From: Cryptomeria japonica
Taxonomy: Eukaryota > Streptophyta > Pinopsida > Cupressales > Cupressaceae
Length of the DNA: 64,000 nucleotides
Assembly (NCBI RefSeq): GCF_030272615.1
Contig: NC_081411.1
Location: 824,222,397-824,286,396 of the forward strand
Reading direction: 5' to 3'
The notes below the pieces were generated by a model. It was given only the letters and a program-made list of their open reading frames with translations. It did not search any database and had not been told where the DNA came from. This document shows positions 54,095 through 64,000 of this stretch, one piece after another. Position 1 is the first letter of the stretch. Every line of letters starts with the position of its first letter. The translations under genes were made by a program, and so were the position numbers.

Positions 54095-54406
54095 CTATAA
54101 CTGAAATCCCTTATCCACCATTTGTTCTATACTCACAATATGATGCCTTAAACCTTCAATATAATAAACATTAGCAATGTTATGCTTACCATCTAATGAT
54201 ATTGTTCCTTTTCCCTTGATCATACATGCTTTGTCATATCCAAATCTAACCAAACCACAATCAAATTCTTGCATAGATAAAAACTTCCTTTTATCTCCAG
54301 TCATATGATGTGAACATCCACTATCAATTACCCATTCATCCTTGTCTTCAATTTTAGTAGCAAGAGCCTTCTCTTCAGGTACCAAATCATCTTCCTTGAT
54401 AGCCAA
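54095..54406 (-). pseudogene. pro: Copia aspartic protease
   Basis: WVIDSGCSHHMTGDKRKF contains the D-S-G active site motif of Copia proteases. The remainder, IKGKGTISLDGKHNIANVYY, followed by LRHHIVSIEQMVDKGFQL, is the usual protease C-terminal half. It processes the Gag-Pol polyprotein. The frame ends in a stop at 54095. Confidence 0.88.
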
Positions 54407-54521
54407 AAATACCCATTCCTTTCCATTGTCGGATCCACTAGCTGAATCTTATGTCGGTTCATCACAAGAATCAGTCACACCTTCCTCATCTGCATAGTAG
54501 CATGATTTGTCTTTGTTTCTC

Positions 54522-55494
54522 CTATACTTGTGCTTGTTCCTGATAATCATGGTTAGGCCTAAAATATATTCTAGCTCTTTCTTCAAATTTTGAATTCCTT
54601 TTAGGACATCTAGATGCAAAATGACCTATCTTATTACATGTAAAACATTTGAAAGGTGATTTTCCTTCATACTTACTTCCTTTCGGTCCTTTAGGTACTC
54701 TTCTAGCAAATAAGGCTTCAAGTTTCTCAAATTCTTCATCTTCTTTATTCATATCCTCTAGTTCCTTTGCATATAAATCTTTCCAATCACTCTTGCCGAT
54801 AGATGATGTAGATGCATGAAAAGCAGGTTTAGATTTCATAGCTCTAGAAGGTCAAAAAATTCCTCAAGCTCAAAAGAAGACAATTTCCCAACCAAGGTAT
54901 CTCTATTAACAAAGGTTTTTCCCATAGTTCTCAACTCATTAATTGCAGTAGCCTTCATCTTATAAGCCGGTGGCAAAGCTCTCAGTACTTTAGAAACAAT
55001 TTCATCTTCGCTTAGAGATCCACCACAACATTGAATTCCCAAAACAATCTCATTAACTCCATAAAAGTAGTAATCCTTTCATCTTCTTCCATCTTTAGGT
55101 TTTCATACCTTACCCAATAACCATCAAATTTAACAATTTCAACAATAGGCTAACCTTCATTCAGAGTCTCCAATTTATCCCATATAGCCTTTTCAGTTAA
55201 TTTGTTAGTTAGTCCCATTATTTGCTGATCAGAAAGTGCACACAGAAGGGTTTGTCTAGCTCTACAATCATTCTCAAGCTCTTTATCTAGACCTACCAGA
55301 GGAGGATTGCTAGATGTTGGATTAAATGTTGTAACACCATTCTCAGTGATCTCCAAAATCTCCTTTCCAAGACATCTCAGATGAGTCTCCATCTAAATCT
55401 TCCATACCCTGTAATTTGTTACATCAAGCACAAGAATTTCTCTCCGGAAAATAACAACACATGAACTAGATGAACTTGAACTGCTAGATGCCAT
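54522..55494 (-). pseudogene. gag: Copia gag of the Sirevirus-like element
   Basis: It starts at ATG 55494 (MASSSSSSSSS, Ser-rich start), 57 bp after the LTR edge. The capsid/UBN2 region follows in broken frames (55150-55392: KELENDCRARQTLLCALSDQ, KAIWDKLE; 54836-55042: EIVSKVLRALPPAYKMKATA, a standard Copia gag motif). An acidic linker comes next, then one zinc knuckle CFTCNKIGHFASRC and a basic tail. A stop near 55390 and further stops break the frame. One zinc knuckle is normal here, unlike the four to five of family B ORF1. Confidence 0.88.
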
Positions 55495-55533
55495 AGGATG
55501 TTCCTCAAGTGGTTAAGATTTTGTAGAGAGGAC

Positions 55534-55550
55534 CAAGCTCTGATACCAAT
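55534..55550 (-). other. tRNA-iMet primer-binding site of the Sirevirus-like element
   Basis: The minus strand reads CTAACA|ATTGGTATCAGAGCTTGG at the LTR edge (55551). It is identical in core and spacing to the family B and B' primer sites. Confidence 0.88.
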
Positions 55551-56491
55551 TGTTAGACAACTCAAATAACTAGAGGAAAACTCAGAGGGGGGGGGGGGTG
55601 AATAAGTTGTCACCAAATTATAGAACTTTAAACATTGAAATCCTTATTACCAGAACACATAAAATCAATGCCAAAATGCATAAACCAAATACTAGAATAA
55701 CTGATATAGCAATTAAGCATAGACATAAATCACAGAATAGTTACCATCCATCCAAAACACATGACACCAAGGTTTGTACGTGAAAAAATCAGTAAAGGGA
55801 AAAACCACGATGGGATGCCTACCCATAGTCAGATAATACTTCTGCACCAAGTATGTGATTACAATATGAGGGGTCTGCACATGCAGGAAGGCCAATAGAC
55901 TAGAGTGCACTGCTCATCATAAAAAGGAGCCTCATTGACTACAAAAACATTGGAATACAATTTGGAAAGAAGAGTGAACTACAAGTATAGCATCTCCTAT
56001 GCCTGAGTATAGTTCGAGTCAAGCTGAATATTGAAGGCCTTAAACCTCTCTTACAAACCCAATTTGATCACCTATGATCGACCAAAACTTTTAAATATGA
56101 TTACAACATTATTCACACATAGATAAACCTATAACCTTGACCTATATATCATACATAAAGATCTTACATCATATTTATACCAGCTTGAGACCTAAACAAT
56201 TAGGTCAGCCACCAAAAAGATAATACAATAAGTTCACAACATAAACCCATAATCCAATGAGAAACCAAGTTGTCTTAGGCTGAAAAAATATAAACCAATC
56301 ATTAAATCTCAATGGTAACACATCAAGAACATCCTCCAACACGTTACAGAAACTGGTCCATAACCTAGATAACACTGGACCCAAAATAGGTCAACATAAA
56401 CCAATTCCAACACCACCGATGAACTAGAACATGAACATAATAACCAACATCATTCTAAAAGCCATCTAGAAGCCACACCAACACCACTTAT
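55551..56491 (-). repeat. 5' LTR of the Sirevirus-like element, truncated at 56491
   Basis: It begins TGTTAGACAACTCAAATAAC with a G-run at 55587-55598. 55869-55917 contains TCTGCACATGCAGGAAGGCC...CTAGAG...CACTGCTCA, also found in the family B LTRs (6880-6926 and about 12640-12690). It matches the 3' LTR to CACCAACACCACTTAT and then abruptly meets TGTAATACCC. Confidence 0.85.
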
Positions 56492-57445
56492 TGTAATACC
56501 CTAAAAATGGTCATCTAAACCATGAGCCCCTAATCTCGACAACATCACCAAGGTCCTAACCAAAGGCAATTAAATCAATCTTGAGCACACAATTAATTCT
56601 TTAATCATCAAATGTCACATGGCAAAATCAATCACCCAATATTAATTAAATGTTTATTTAATTAATTGATCATTCTAGGTAAATCATTTTAAACAATTAT
56701 CTTATTTATTTTATTAAATATCCTAGTATATTTAATTAAATAAATCAATTTGCCATTAAATCATCAAAAAGAGGAATTAATTTAAAAAATAAATCAAATT
56801 GCCACAAATCTTAAAAAATGGAAATAAATCAAAAAAGGAATTAATTGATAAAAAATAATCAATTGGAGATAATCTTGAAAAACAAATTAAAAATTGATAA
56901 ATAATCTCAAAGAAAGCAATTAAAACAATTAAATCTTAAAATTGAATGAAATAGAGAATAAATCAGTTTTTCCTGATTTAATCTTAATTTTAGTTCAATT
57001 TCCTTTAAAATTGAGAAAAGCATCCAATCACATCAATTCACCTGGATTGTGCTTCCTCTTGGAAAATCTTGACCACTCATCATTATTTGATCTCAACCAT
57101 TGGTTTCTTTCTAAATTTTCTATAAATTCAGGCTCTCATTTCATTCAAAAGAGTCTGGAGAATGTATTGTTATTATATTGTTTTTGCTCTAGGATTTCAT
57201 TGAAAATTGCATATTAATTATTTCATATTGATTTAAATCATTTAGCTTAATATTTCTTGAATCTTGTTAGATTAATATTGCATCCATCTAGCATTCATCA
57301 TGCTCATATAGATTAAAATCCTTCATCTTGATGTTGTCTAGTCACTAGTATTGCTTATAATCTGAGAGCAATCTTATACTCACATCTTTTAGAAGGCAAT
57401 GGGTCATGTTGTTCTCAAATTCTGATTCCCCTCTTATCCCTTGTA
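56492..57445 (+). repeat. Probable LTR fragment or solo LTR of another element
   Basis: It starts abruptly with TGTAATACCCTAAAAATGG, a common start of plant (often Gypsy) LTRs, exactly where the Copia LTR stops. It contains AT-rich ATTAATTAAATG text and a TATA-like TCTATAAATTC (57118) followed by possible R/U5 sequence. The right end (suggested near 57445) and any internal region are not clear. The Copia sequence does not resume on the far side, so a deletion or rearrangement accompanied the insertion. Confidence 0.4.
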
Positions 57446-58354
57446 AGAAAATAACAACTCTGTTTGCAAATAAAGAGATCAAGGAAAAAGAACCTTAGAG
57501 CAACATATGACAAGGTTTCAAGAACCTTCTACACTTTGAACTTATCCAAAGTTCAGGTGGGTATACCTCCTATGAATAATTTCACATCTTTAAAATGAGA
57601 TCCACAGTAAACCAGTCCAAAAACAGTGGATCTTATCGCCTCAACATGAACTGAAATAATAAAAGAAAGCTTATGCTCATTTTCAGTATTGATCTTCAAG
57701 AGATGTAGAAAGAGAACTACAACTGATACCAGTGCCTTATCCAGGCTACAGAGTCATCTAAATTAAACAAGGATTTCACAATTAAACATCTCCATACATC
57801 TCATCACTTCGGCTTCTATCAACCCCATACATGCCTGACATATATAAAAGTTTTTCCTTATTAGACTAGACAATGTTCATCAGATTCAAAGTCTCCAACA
57901 AAATAACCTACAAACAAAGATATTTCATGTGTATTTAATTCCCCTCCTAAAGAGGAAAGTTAAAAAACATATCTATAAAGACTACATTAAATCCATGTTC
58001 AATTGAATAACCCTAGATTACCCAAATGAAACCAGTAAATTATTGAAAGCACACCATAAGACAACACAAATTCTAGGCTCAAAAGTTCATGGTCGCTATA
58101 TTGATATTTATTTTTTAAAAGTCTTACAAAACTCAAAATATTCTCTATAAAAACTAGAAAAACCCAGATATATTTCAGCAGAGTTTCTTTGCAAATTCTT
58201 GTGATCATTTTCTAAGTAGTCCTGGTATCCATTTATAATGGTATGGATGCATACAAGCTTCAGACCTTTTCAAAAGGTTTGTTACAACAATCTTCTTGTT
58301 TCAACAAGAAGTTGCAAATCTTTTCCATTTTCTAATGGCCCCTTCTGTCGGTTG
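57446..58354. other. Spacer, likely 3' flank of the family A ORF fragment
   Basis: No gene recognised. It lies downstream (minus orientation) of the 58355 stop; a polypurine tract or LTR of family A may be here but no pair could be established. Confidence 0.35.
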
Positions 58355-59096
58355 TCATTCTGCAGCTTCTTCTTGAACCTTTGCATCCAACACCGCATAC
58401 TTTCTTGTCCACTCTTGGCACATGTCATCAGCAGGCCATGAGAAGTTAATAACTTTCCCTCTTATCTTGGCCAATCTCTTCCAAGAGTTTCTCATTTTAT
58501 TGACCTCTAAATTTAGAAAGCCATAGTGTGATTTTATTTTCTCTATCTCCTCAATTGTTCTGACAAATAGGGAAGTATCATTTGTATTAATGATTCCCTT
58601 TACCCTTAATGATATATTGGCACCTAATTCATTAAGCCATACTTGTTTGTCCTTCAATTGAGCTGGACTGGCAAAACCCCTGGGAAATAATTCAAATACC
58701 TGCTCAGTGTACTCTTTCTTATACAAATTGATCTTTCTCTCTACATTATCCACTCCTTCTGCTAATTTTGCTAGATCCTTTGTCTTGTCACAAGTGGATT
58801 TGATAATGGGGTCAGCCCCTACCTCATCATAAGATACACATATAAGTTCTAGGTCCTCCTCCCTAGGCACCCACTTGTCCAAAATGGGCATTAGAACAAC
58901 CTTGTCTCCATTGAGCTCATTCCACATATCCAAAAATTTACTCATATTGTTATACACCAATGAGGATCCTATAGTGTCAACCAAACTCAAAATTGTAGCC
59001 CTCACTCTCTCTTCATACTTATTTGCAAATAAGATTTGAGCCTGTTTTAGCTTTTCCAACTCTTGAGGAGTGATCTCAGCTGATTGGGAACCAGAG
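58355..59096 (-). pseudogene. Family A ORF, C-terminal ~247 codons, cut by LTR insertion at 59097
   Basis: The minus frame is open from the insertion point (…SAEITPQELEKLKQ) to a stop at 58355. The first apparent Met is actually a TTG codon inside the frame; the true start lies beyond the insertion. The predicted protein is helical and charged with RKINLYKKEYTEQVFELFP, LNELGANISLRVKGIINTND and LFVRTIEEIEKIKSHYGFLN; I recognise no domain. The segment ELEKLKQAQILFANKYEE matches the minus-strand frame at 30-110, showing that this fragment and the 1-2900 ORF are two copies of the same protein. Together they give a full length near 1170 codons (inference). Only one break is visible (the insertion), so this copy was intact here until the element landed. 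Confidence 0.75.
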
Positions 59097-60243
59097 TGTT
59101 ACTACTTATCAAGTTGCCATTAGTTTCATGTCAAAAGTTATTCTATATACTCTAGTCGGTTAACTCTATCGAGATATTCAGTCGGTATGCACAGTCTAGT
59201 CAGTTATAGAAGAAAGTAGTCTCAGAACATAGTATACACCGAGCTATCTACCGAGTATCATTCTATGTTTACCAAGCAGCAAAGATGACACACCGAGTTG
59301 ATATACACCGAGTGAAACGTGTTACCAGATTCATTGAACCTAGACATACATATGAAAACGTGTTACAAGATCGAGGCACATCTAACCATTATCACATTAG
59401 AAATTGAACTTAGAGATTGTGTATGATTTTGATGACATCTAACCAATGAAATAACTTGCATGGTTATTCATTCGATAAAAAATGTTTGTAAGATCAAAGC
59501 AATGAATTAGATCACCATCATAAGAGATCTATAAATACAACATATATTGAGATCAGAAAAATACATGCAGAAAGGGAAATACATGTGTTATGACTGTTAT
59601 AGAGACACAAAGGTCACCGAGAAGGTTTTCAAAGAATAGTCGAAGAACAGAGTAAACAGAAGGGTTTACCGAGTTACTATATGGGTTACCGAGGTATGCT
59701 ATAAGCAAGGTAACTTATTCTGAGCACATAGAATCTGCTATAACATTTCAGATGTAAAGTTGCAGATATTTGTAATAATTTCATTGTAATATTTTGAGTT
59801 ATAGAGAAACCTTTAACAGGTTAAAAGACTCTAACCAAGTCTATAAATTGTAAAGCCTCTAACCAGGTGCAACATTTAGATTAAGTGTTGTGAAATCCTT
59901 TAGCAAGGTAGATCTAATAGATCTTGATACTCCTAACAGGGTAAGCTATCAGAAATAGCTAAACATGTAGCTCTAACTGAGCATCTTTATTATTGTAGTA
60001 GTGAAGTTGTGGGTGTCATCCCCACCACAGTTTTTCTCTCTAACCAAGAGTTTCTACGTAACCAAAATATATGTGTTATGGAGTGAATCATGTATGATTA
60101 TTATCTATTTGTTTTAGCTTTATATTATGTTACTACACTATTCGGTTTATGCATAACAATGAGGTTATTATTGAAGAAAAGTTTTGGAGTACTGATTCAC
60201 CCCTCCCCTGTCAGTACATTAGCTTTCCATATTGGGCCTAACA
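59097..60243 (+). repeat. 5' LTR of family B' (1147 bp)
   Basis: TG...CA ends; PBS follows at 60244. Contains several ACCGAG or TCGAG motifs at 59161-59310 and a TATA-like box at 59530. Only one copy is in the window, so the left edge rests on the break in the family A frame and the TG start. Confidence 0.75.
59530..59538 (+). promoter_or_regulatory. TATA-like box in B' LTR
   Basis: CTATAAATACAAC, about 700 bp before the LTR end, is in a plausible place for the retroelement promoter; no other strong TATA is seen in this LTR. Confidence 0.5.
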
Positions 60244-60260
60244 ATTGGTATCAGAGCTTG
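60244..60260 (+). other. tRNA-iMet primer-binding site of family B'
   Basis: CCTAACA|ATTGGTATCAGAGCTTG, immediately after the LTR end at 60243; same core and spacing as in family B and the Copia element. Confidence 0.88.
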
Positions 60261-60305
60261 AATCTTGGAAAAGGGTTTAACTACCTAAAGAGAAAGATCT
60301 TATCA

Positions 60306-61632
60306 ATGGAAGGCTATAAACAATCTTGGAGGATTGTATATTTGCAAGAAGAGTTAGATCTTGCTAATCAAGTGATTGCAGACATGCAAAGAGAAATGCA
60401 AAAATCTCTGAAAGTGAGAAGAAGATTATCTAATGATTTGCAGGACTCCCAAGAGTTAGTGGAACAAATTGAGACATCATCTGAGAACAGTATATCTGAA
60501 GAGACTGAAGAAATGATTGGAGTATTGAAAGAAAAGAACAAAGCACTGGCTGATCAACTAAAAGCAATGAAAAGAGAACATGAATATTTTAGCACACAGA
60601 TGACTGAAAATCTAGATGCATTGAGGACAGCTGAGAATAAAGTAAGAGATCTAGAAAGAGAGAAACAACAGCTTGAAGCATTAGTATCTGAAAAGAATGA
60701 TGAAATCACAAGGTTGACTGGGATTCAACAAAATATGTCAGATCAACTAGGCTATGCACATCATCATGCAAATCTGAAAGAGAATGAGAATCAAGCATTG
60801 AAACTTGAAGTATCAAGGTTGTCCAATGAACTTGAAACAGAGAAGAAATCCAAACAATCACTGAAGAAGAGTTATGAAGCATCGAAGATGTTGGATGAGC
60901 AAATGAATACAAGAAGACCCAACAAAGATGCATGACTCAGTTACAAAGGAAAAGACTCTACCGAGAAGGGAATTCATACTACCGAGAGAGGAGAATCATC
61001 AAAGCAAGCTGGAAACAAGAATAACATCAAAAGAAAGAAGCCTATTTGCAACTACTGTGGAAATCAAGGTCATACTGCCAACATGTGCCAAATCAGAAAA
61101 GGTAAGCAATCGAATGTCCCTAAGTCAAATGGTTATTGTTATAATTGCAATAAATATGGTCACACATTTAACCAATGTAGGACAAAGTCTGTTAACAATT
61201 ATAAGAAGGCAAAATTCAAAGGGTTTTGTAAAAACTGCAATAGATGTGGACATAATACTGAGAAGTGTTGGTTTAAGCAAAAGAACTATATGTGGTATGC
61301 CGAACTCACATAGATACTTACTGACAATATTCTATAGTACCATGGGATTACAATATAAGGATATGGTGTGAATGTTGTGGAAGATATGGACATATAATTG
61401 CCAACTATTTTATAAGGTTTGGAATGAACAACCGAAGATCATGGAGAAATACTGGTATGGCATTTTTCATTGTCACAATGTTGGACACTTGGCTGGAGAT
61501 TGCAGAGATCAACCTAGAAAAGACACTAAAGAAATAAAAGAAAAATTAAAGATGATTTGGAAAAAGAAGGAAATTGTGTCAAGTGAAGAAAGCACGTTAC
61601 CTACCGAGTTAGGTGCACCTATTCCAAATTAA
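60306..61632 (+). pseudogene. Family B' ORF1: coiled coil plus CCHC zinc-knuckle array
   Basis: The start chosen is ATG 60306 (MEGYKQSWRIVYLQEELD), just after the primer site; the ATG at 60090 lies inside the LTR. About 209 codons of heptad-rich coiled coil end at TGA 60933-60935, and the same frame then runs on to a TAG at 61311-61313, so a single stop separates coil and knuckles. Knuckles: CNYCGNQGHTANMC, CYNCNKYGHTFNQC, CKNCNRCGHNTEKC. Two more lie in shifted frames: CECCGRYGHIIANY (last Cys lost, ~61360) and one at ~61470 with the first Cys lost (FHCHNVGHLAGDC), followed by a basic/acidic tail to the stop at 61632. No capsid or protease motif is seen. A nucleic-acid-binding, gag-like structural role is likely (inference). 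Confidence 0.75.
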
Positions 61633-62185
61633 TTGGTAAAGGTATAAAGGGACTGCATTCTCTTAAGGTTAAATCTTAATAGTTCCTATTTTATTATGTA
61701 CTTAATTCAAATCTGTATAGTTAAGATGTATCAGTAAATTTGAAATTATATCAAAGTCTTTTGGAGCACTATATAGGAAACCTGTCAAGTCGGTGAATAC
61801 AGGAAGCCTATCAAGTCAGTGAATGAAGAAAGTCTGATTACTCGGTTTAAGTACAAATCAAAGGAAAGAAAGTTTAGTAGAACCGAGTGAATTTAATGTT
61901 TTTTTGACCTAACCTACATGGAGCCCGATAAGGTATATTGTGTACTTAAAGCATTTACGCAGTCATTTTTCACTCACCAAGTTTTCGAGAGAGTAGAGCA
62001 AAGCGAATCAAAGGCAATCAAACCTCCTACAAAGAAAATTCAAGTTATTTACATCAATCTCAATGCACTGTTAAGTTGGTTTACCGATCTTATTGAGTTC
62101 TCATTATTTGCTAAGTATAAAGCATCAGTTGTTTATAATCCTGAAACCCTAAGGATCCTTTGTTAGCTTTTATCTGAAATCTACA
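61633..62185 (+). other. Spacer between ORF1 and ORF2 of B'
   Basis: No long frame with a domain; the 61918-62166 frame (MEPDKVYCVLKAFTQ) is open but has no recognised motif. AAGTCGGTGAATACAGGAAG and AAGTCAGTGAATGAAGAAAG (61788, 61815) form a small direct repeat. ACCGAG recurs at 61601 and 61881. Confidence 0.4.
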
Positions 62186-64000
62186 ATGGCACCCAAGATC
62201 CAAGATCCCATAGTTGTCAAGAATGTAGAGAAGCCCTCACTAAAATACTCTTTGACTCCCAAAGTTGCATCTAAACCGGATGACAAAACTGCCTTTTCAC
62301 TCATCCCAGATAGAGTGTTGTTAGTCGAGGATGTGAGATTCTTCACCAGATGTTGTGTTGAAGAACTAGGTCATGTTGAAATTAAAGATACCTATGATGA
62401 GCTATGCACAGATGGTAAAATGGATAGCAAGTATGAGCACATCAAGATCAAGGGATTAACTAAAGCCCTAGCCTATCCTCATGTGTTCAAACCCTAGTGG
62501 GTCAAGTTTGTTCTGAGCAGAATTCATGATGATTTCATGTGGCTAGAAGAGCAACCATTTAAGATTACCAAGGAAATCATTAATGTGATCATCGGTTACC
62601 CTATCTATGATCATGTCTGAGCACAAAAGATGATATCACAGAAGGAATTGATCAGTTTAACCAGAGTAGAATCTGATTACAGAGGATTGAAATTTAACAA
62701 TGTCACTGATGAAGAACTTAAATTTGCCATTAGAGTAATTGGTTACTATTTCTTCCAATCGGCAAGGGAAAATAGTGTACCCTGTGCAGCAGTAGACTTG
62801 GCCTACAAAATAGTGAAGAAGAGAATGAAAATTGACCTATGTGAGATGTTACTGAAGAACTTGTTTGAGAATCTGAACACCATCAGGAAGCTGAAGAAGA
62901 ACAACTTGGCTAATACTCTGAAGTTTGGATCATTACTAGTATGCATGCTTTTCTAGTTTGAAAAATTCTTTCCATCAGTCGGTAAAGTTGTTTGGGAACT
63001 ACATCGACCAATCAACCATCAAATTAATGACTTCATCAAGAAGTTAGGTGATAATTTCAATGATATTATGGATGATTACTTCAGTAAATTTCAAGAGAAA
63101 ATGCATAACAGATATAGGATTCCACCTAAGCTAGTGGAAAAATACAAAGATGATATATGTTTTGAAGTTGACACCGATTACTGTTATATGAATGTTGTGG
63201 AACCAAGGACTCAATCTTTGTCACCGATGGGTTACGAGATTGATTTTGAGATCACACAACAACAAATTGATGCATTTCTTGCACCACCGAGGCATGCTAC
63301 CGAGCTGAGGTATGGAACCTATGAGGAAGTGAAAGAAAAGGTAAAGATGAGCATTGTAGTACCCAAAGCTACAAGAAAGGCAGCAAAAATGATAAAGGCA
63401 TTGACAGAGAAATTCGAAGAAGACTCTTCCTCTACACCTGTCAAAGGCACCATTGCCATTACCAAAGAGGAATCTGAAGCCCAAGAGGCAGTAATAACAC
63501 TAAGCACTGAATTGCCTAAGGGAAAAGTGTTGAAAAGAAAGAAGCAGGACACATCAGAGGTATCACCAACCCCTCCTGCTAAGCGACCTAACACTAGAGC
63601 ATCAGTAGCTCCACCGAGTAAGAAAACAAAAAGTGTTATTGTTCCTAAGGTAGCAAAGACCTACAAGAAATCTACTTGAAGACTCATTTTGCCAAAAGAG
63701 TCTAGTGATATAGAATCTGAGGATGCAAACAAATTACAGATTGTGAAGAGCAAGAAGGAAAATGTACATAGTGTTGAAATTTTTTGTGCAAATCTGAAGG
63801 AATATGGTGGATTTGGATCCTTTAGATTTGTTAAGTACGAAACCAAAAATAATGATGAAAAGAGACAAATTGAAGAAGCCGTCATCTGCACACCTCTAAA
63901 ATTCCAACTGGTTCCATTGGAAGTATCTAATTCTCTTCCAAAAGAATTGTATTGGAATAATGACAACAGGTGGAAATATGCAATGGACATGGAAATGCAA
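62186..64000 (+). pseudogene. Family B' ORF2 (unknown function), runs off the window
   Basis: It starts at ATG 62186 (MAPKIQDPIVV) and is continuous in one frame for at least 605 codons, broken only by stops at 62495-62497, 62618-62620, 62954-62956 and 63677-63679. It aligns with family B ORF2: VEDVRFFTRCCVEELGHVEI, then IHDDFMWLEEQPFKITKE, LKFGSLLVCMLF, VEKYKDDICFEV, MGYEIDF. A basic/Pro-rich linker (63500-63660, PPAKRPNTRASVAPPSKKTK) corresponds to the basic linker at 9.3-9.6 kb. No known enzyme domain. Four stops are few for 1.8 kb, so this copy is younger than the one at 7768-10880. Confidence 0.75.

Larger units (their letters stand above)
44086..56491 (-). mobile_element. Sirevirus-like Copia retrotransposon, decayed, with nested insertion and truncated 5' LTR
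   Basis: Minus-strand element: 3' LTR 44086-44960, polypurine region 44961-45240, RNase H (split by the 45705-51691 insertion), RT, integrase, protease, gag, primer site 55534-55550, 5' LTR 55551-56491. The order gag-PR-IN-RT-RH identifies Copia. LTR-end motif ATTCACCCCCCC...CTAACA|ATTGGTATCAGAGC and multiple PPT-like repeats are typical of Sirevirus-type elements. The 5' LTR breaks off at 56491, where its match to the 3' LTR stops (the counterpart of 44651-44960 is missing), so no target duplication can be checked. Without the nested insertion the body is about 6.4 kb. Many stops and frameshifts make it inactive. Confidence 0.88.
59097..64000 (+). mobile_element. Family B' LTR retrotransposon (no RT seen), truncated by window end
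   Basis: The 5' LTR 59097-60243 (TGTTACTACTTATC...CTAACA) is followed by a primer site, a coiled-coil/zinc-knuckle ORF1 (60306-61632) and an ORF2 (62186 onward) homologous to family B. The LTR end TGATTCACCCCTCCCCTGTC...CTAACA|ATTGGTATCAGAGC is of the Sirevirus type. No pol motif occurs in the 3.7 kb visible after the LTR. It landed inside the family A ORF (59096). The 3' LTR and target duplication are beyond the window. Confidence 0.8.

Noticed and set aside
57716-57733. CTGATACCAGTGCC, resembling a reverse primer-binding site
   Set aside because: Only partly matches TGGTATCAGAGC and has no adjacent LTR edge or paired repeat.
57890-57901. GTCTCCAACA as right edge of a family A 3' LTR
   Set aside because: No polypurine tract next to it on the minus strand and no second copy in the window.
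63221-63990. Minus-strand open frames at the right end
   Set aside because: Antisense shadows of family B' ORF2, without domains.

Overview
This is a transposon-dense stretch of a large plant nuclear genome. It is AT-rich, every recognisable reading frame belongs to a mobile element or a relic of one, and LTR retrotransposons are nested inside one another. A pentatricopeptide-repeat (PPR) relic, Copia proteins with tRNA-iMet primer sites and a CACTA/En-Spm transposase all point to a seed plant. The old, nested, slowly purged insertions suggest a gymnosperm-sized genome, but the species cannot be read from the sequence. I see no intact host gene, rRNA or tRNA gene, and no CRISPR array.

Layout. 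1-2900 (minus) is a decayed ORF of about 930 codons, called family A here; it runs off the left edge. Behind it lie a leader-like stretch with about nine degenerate ~130-bp repeats and, at 6390-6406, a primer-binding site abutting an LTR that starts at 6407. That LTR is split by a complete LTR element (family B, minus strand, 6608-13160). 13161-17740 is spacer with a PPR relic, a Copia integrase relic and a minisatellite-like region. 17741-22825 is a young non-autonomous Copia element (LTRs 491 bp each, three differences, perfect GATAG duplication) that encodes only gag, protease and a novel acidic region and carries a GC-rich leader block. 25.6-34.4 kb is the coding part of a CACTA element: a TNP2 transposase gene with introns and a second gene that combines a SET domain with a TnpA-like (Transposase_24-like) domain. 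34.4-44.1 kb is mostly old repeats, a polypurine tract and a 90-bp-arm hairpin. 44086-56491 is a decayed Sirevirus-like Copia element (minus) whose RNase H is split by a second, RT-less Copia element (45705-51691, perfect GAAAC duplication). 56.5-58.3 kb starts with a probable LTR fragment. 58355-59096 is the C-terminal part of another family A ORF, cut by a family B-like element (59097 to the window end, plus).

How the parts relate. Families B and B' have no visible reverse transcriptase, integrase or RNase H. They encode a coiled-coil protein with four to five CCHC zinc knuckles (ORF1) and a ~1000-codon second protein of unknown function (ORF2). Their LTR ends, primer site and (for B) polypurine region match those of the RT-bearing Copia element at 44-56 kb in some detail. 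The simplest reading is that they are non-autonomous partners mobilised by that Copia machinery. Family A ORF appears to share the ORF2 layout. The most unusual items are this RT-less two-ORF family, the SET domain inside a CACTA element, and an inverted repeat straddling the polypurine tract/3' LTR junction that is conserved between family B and the Copia element.
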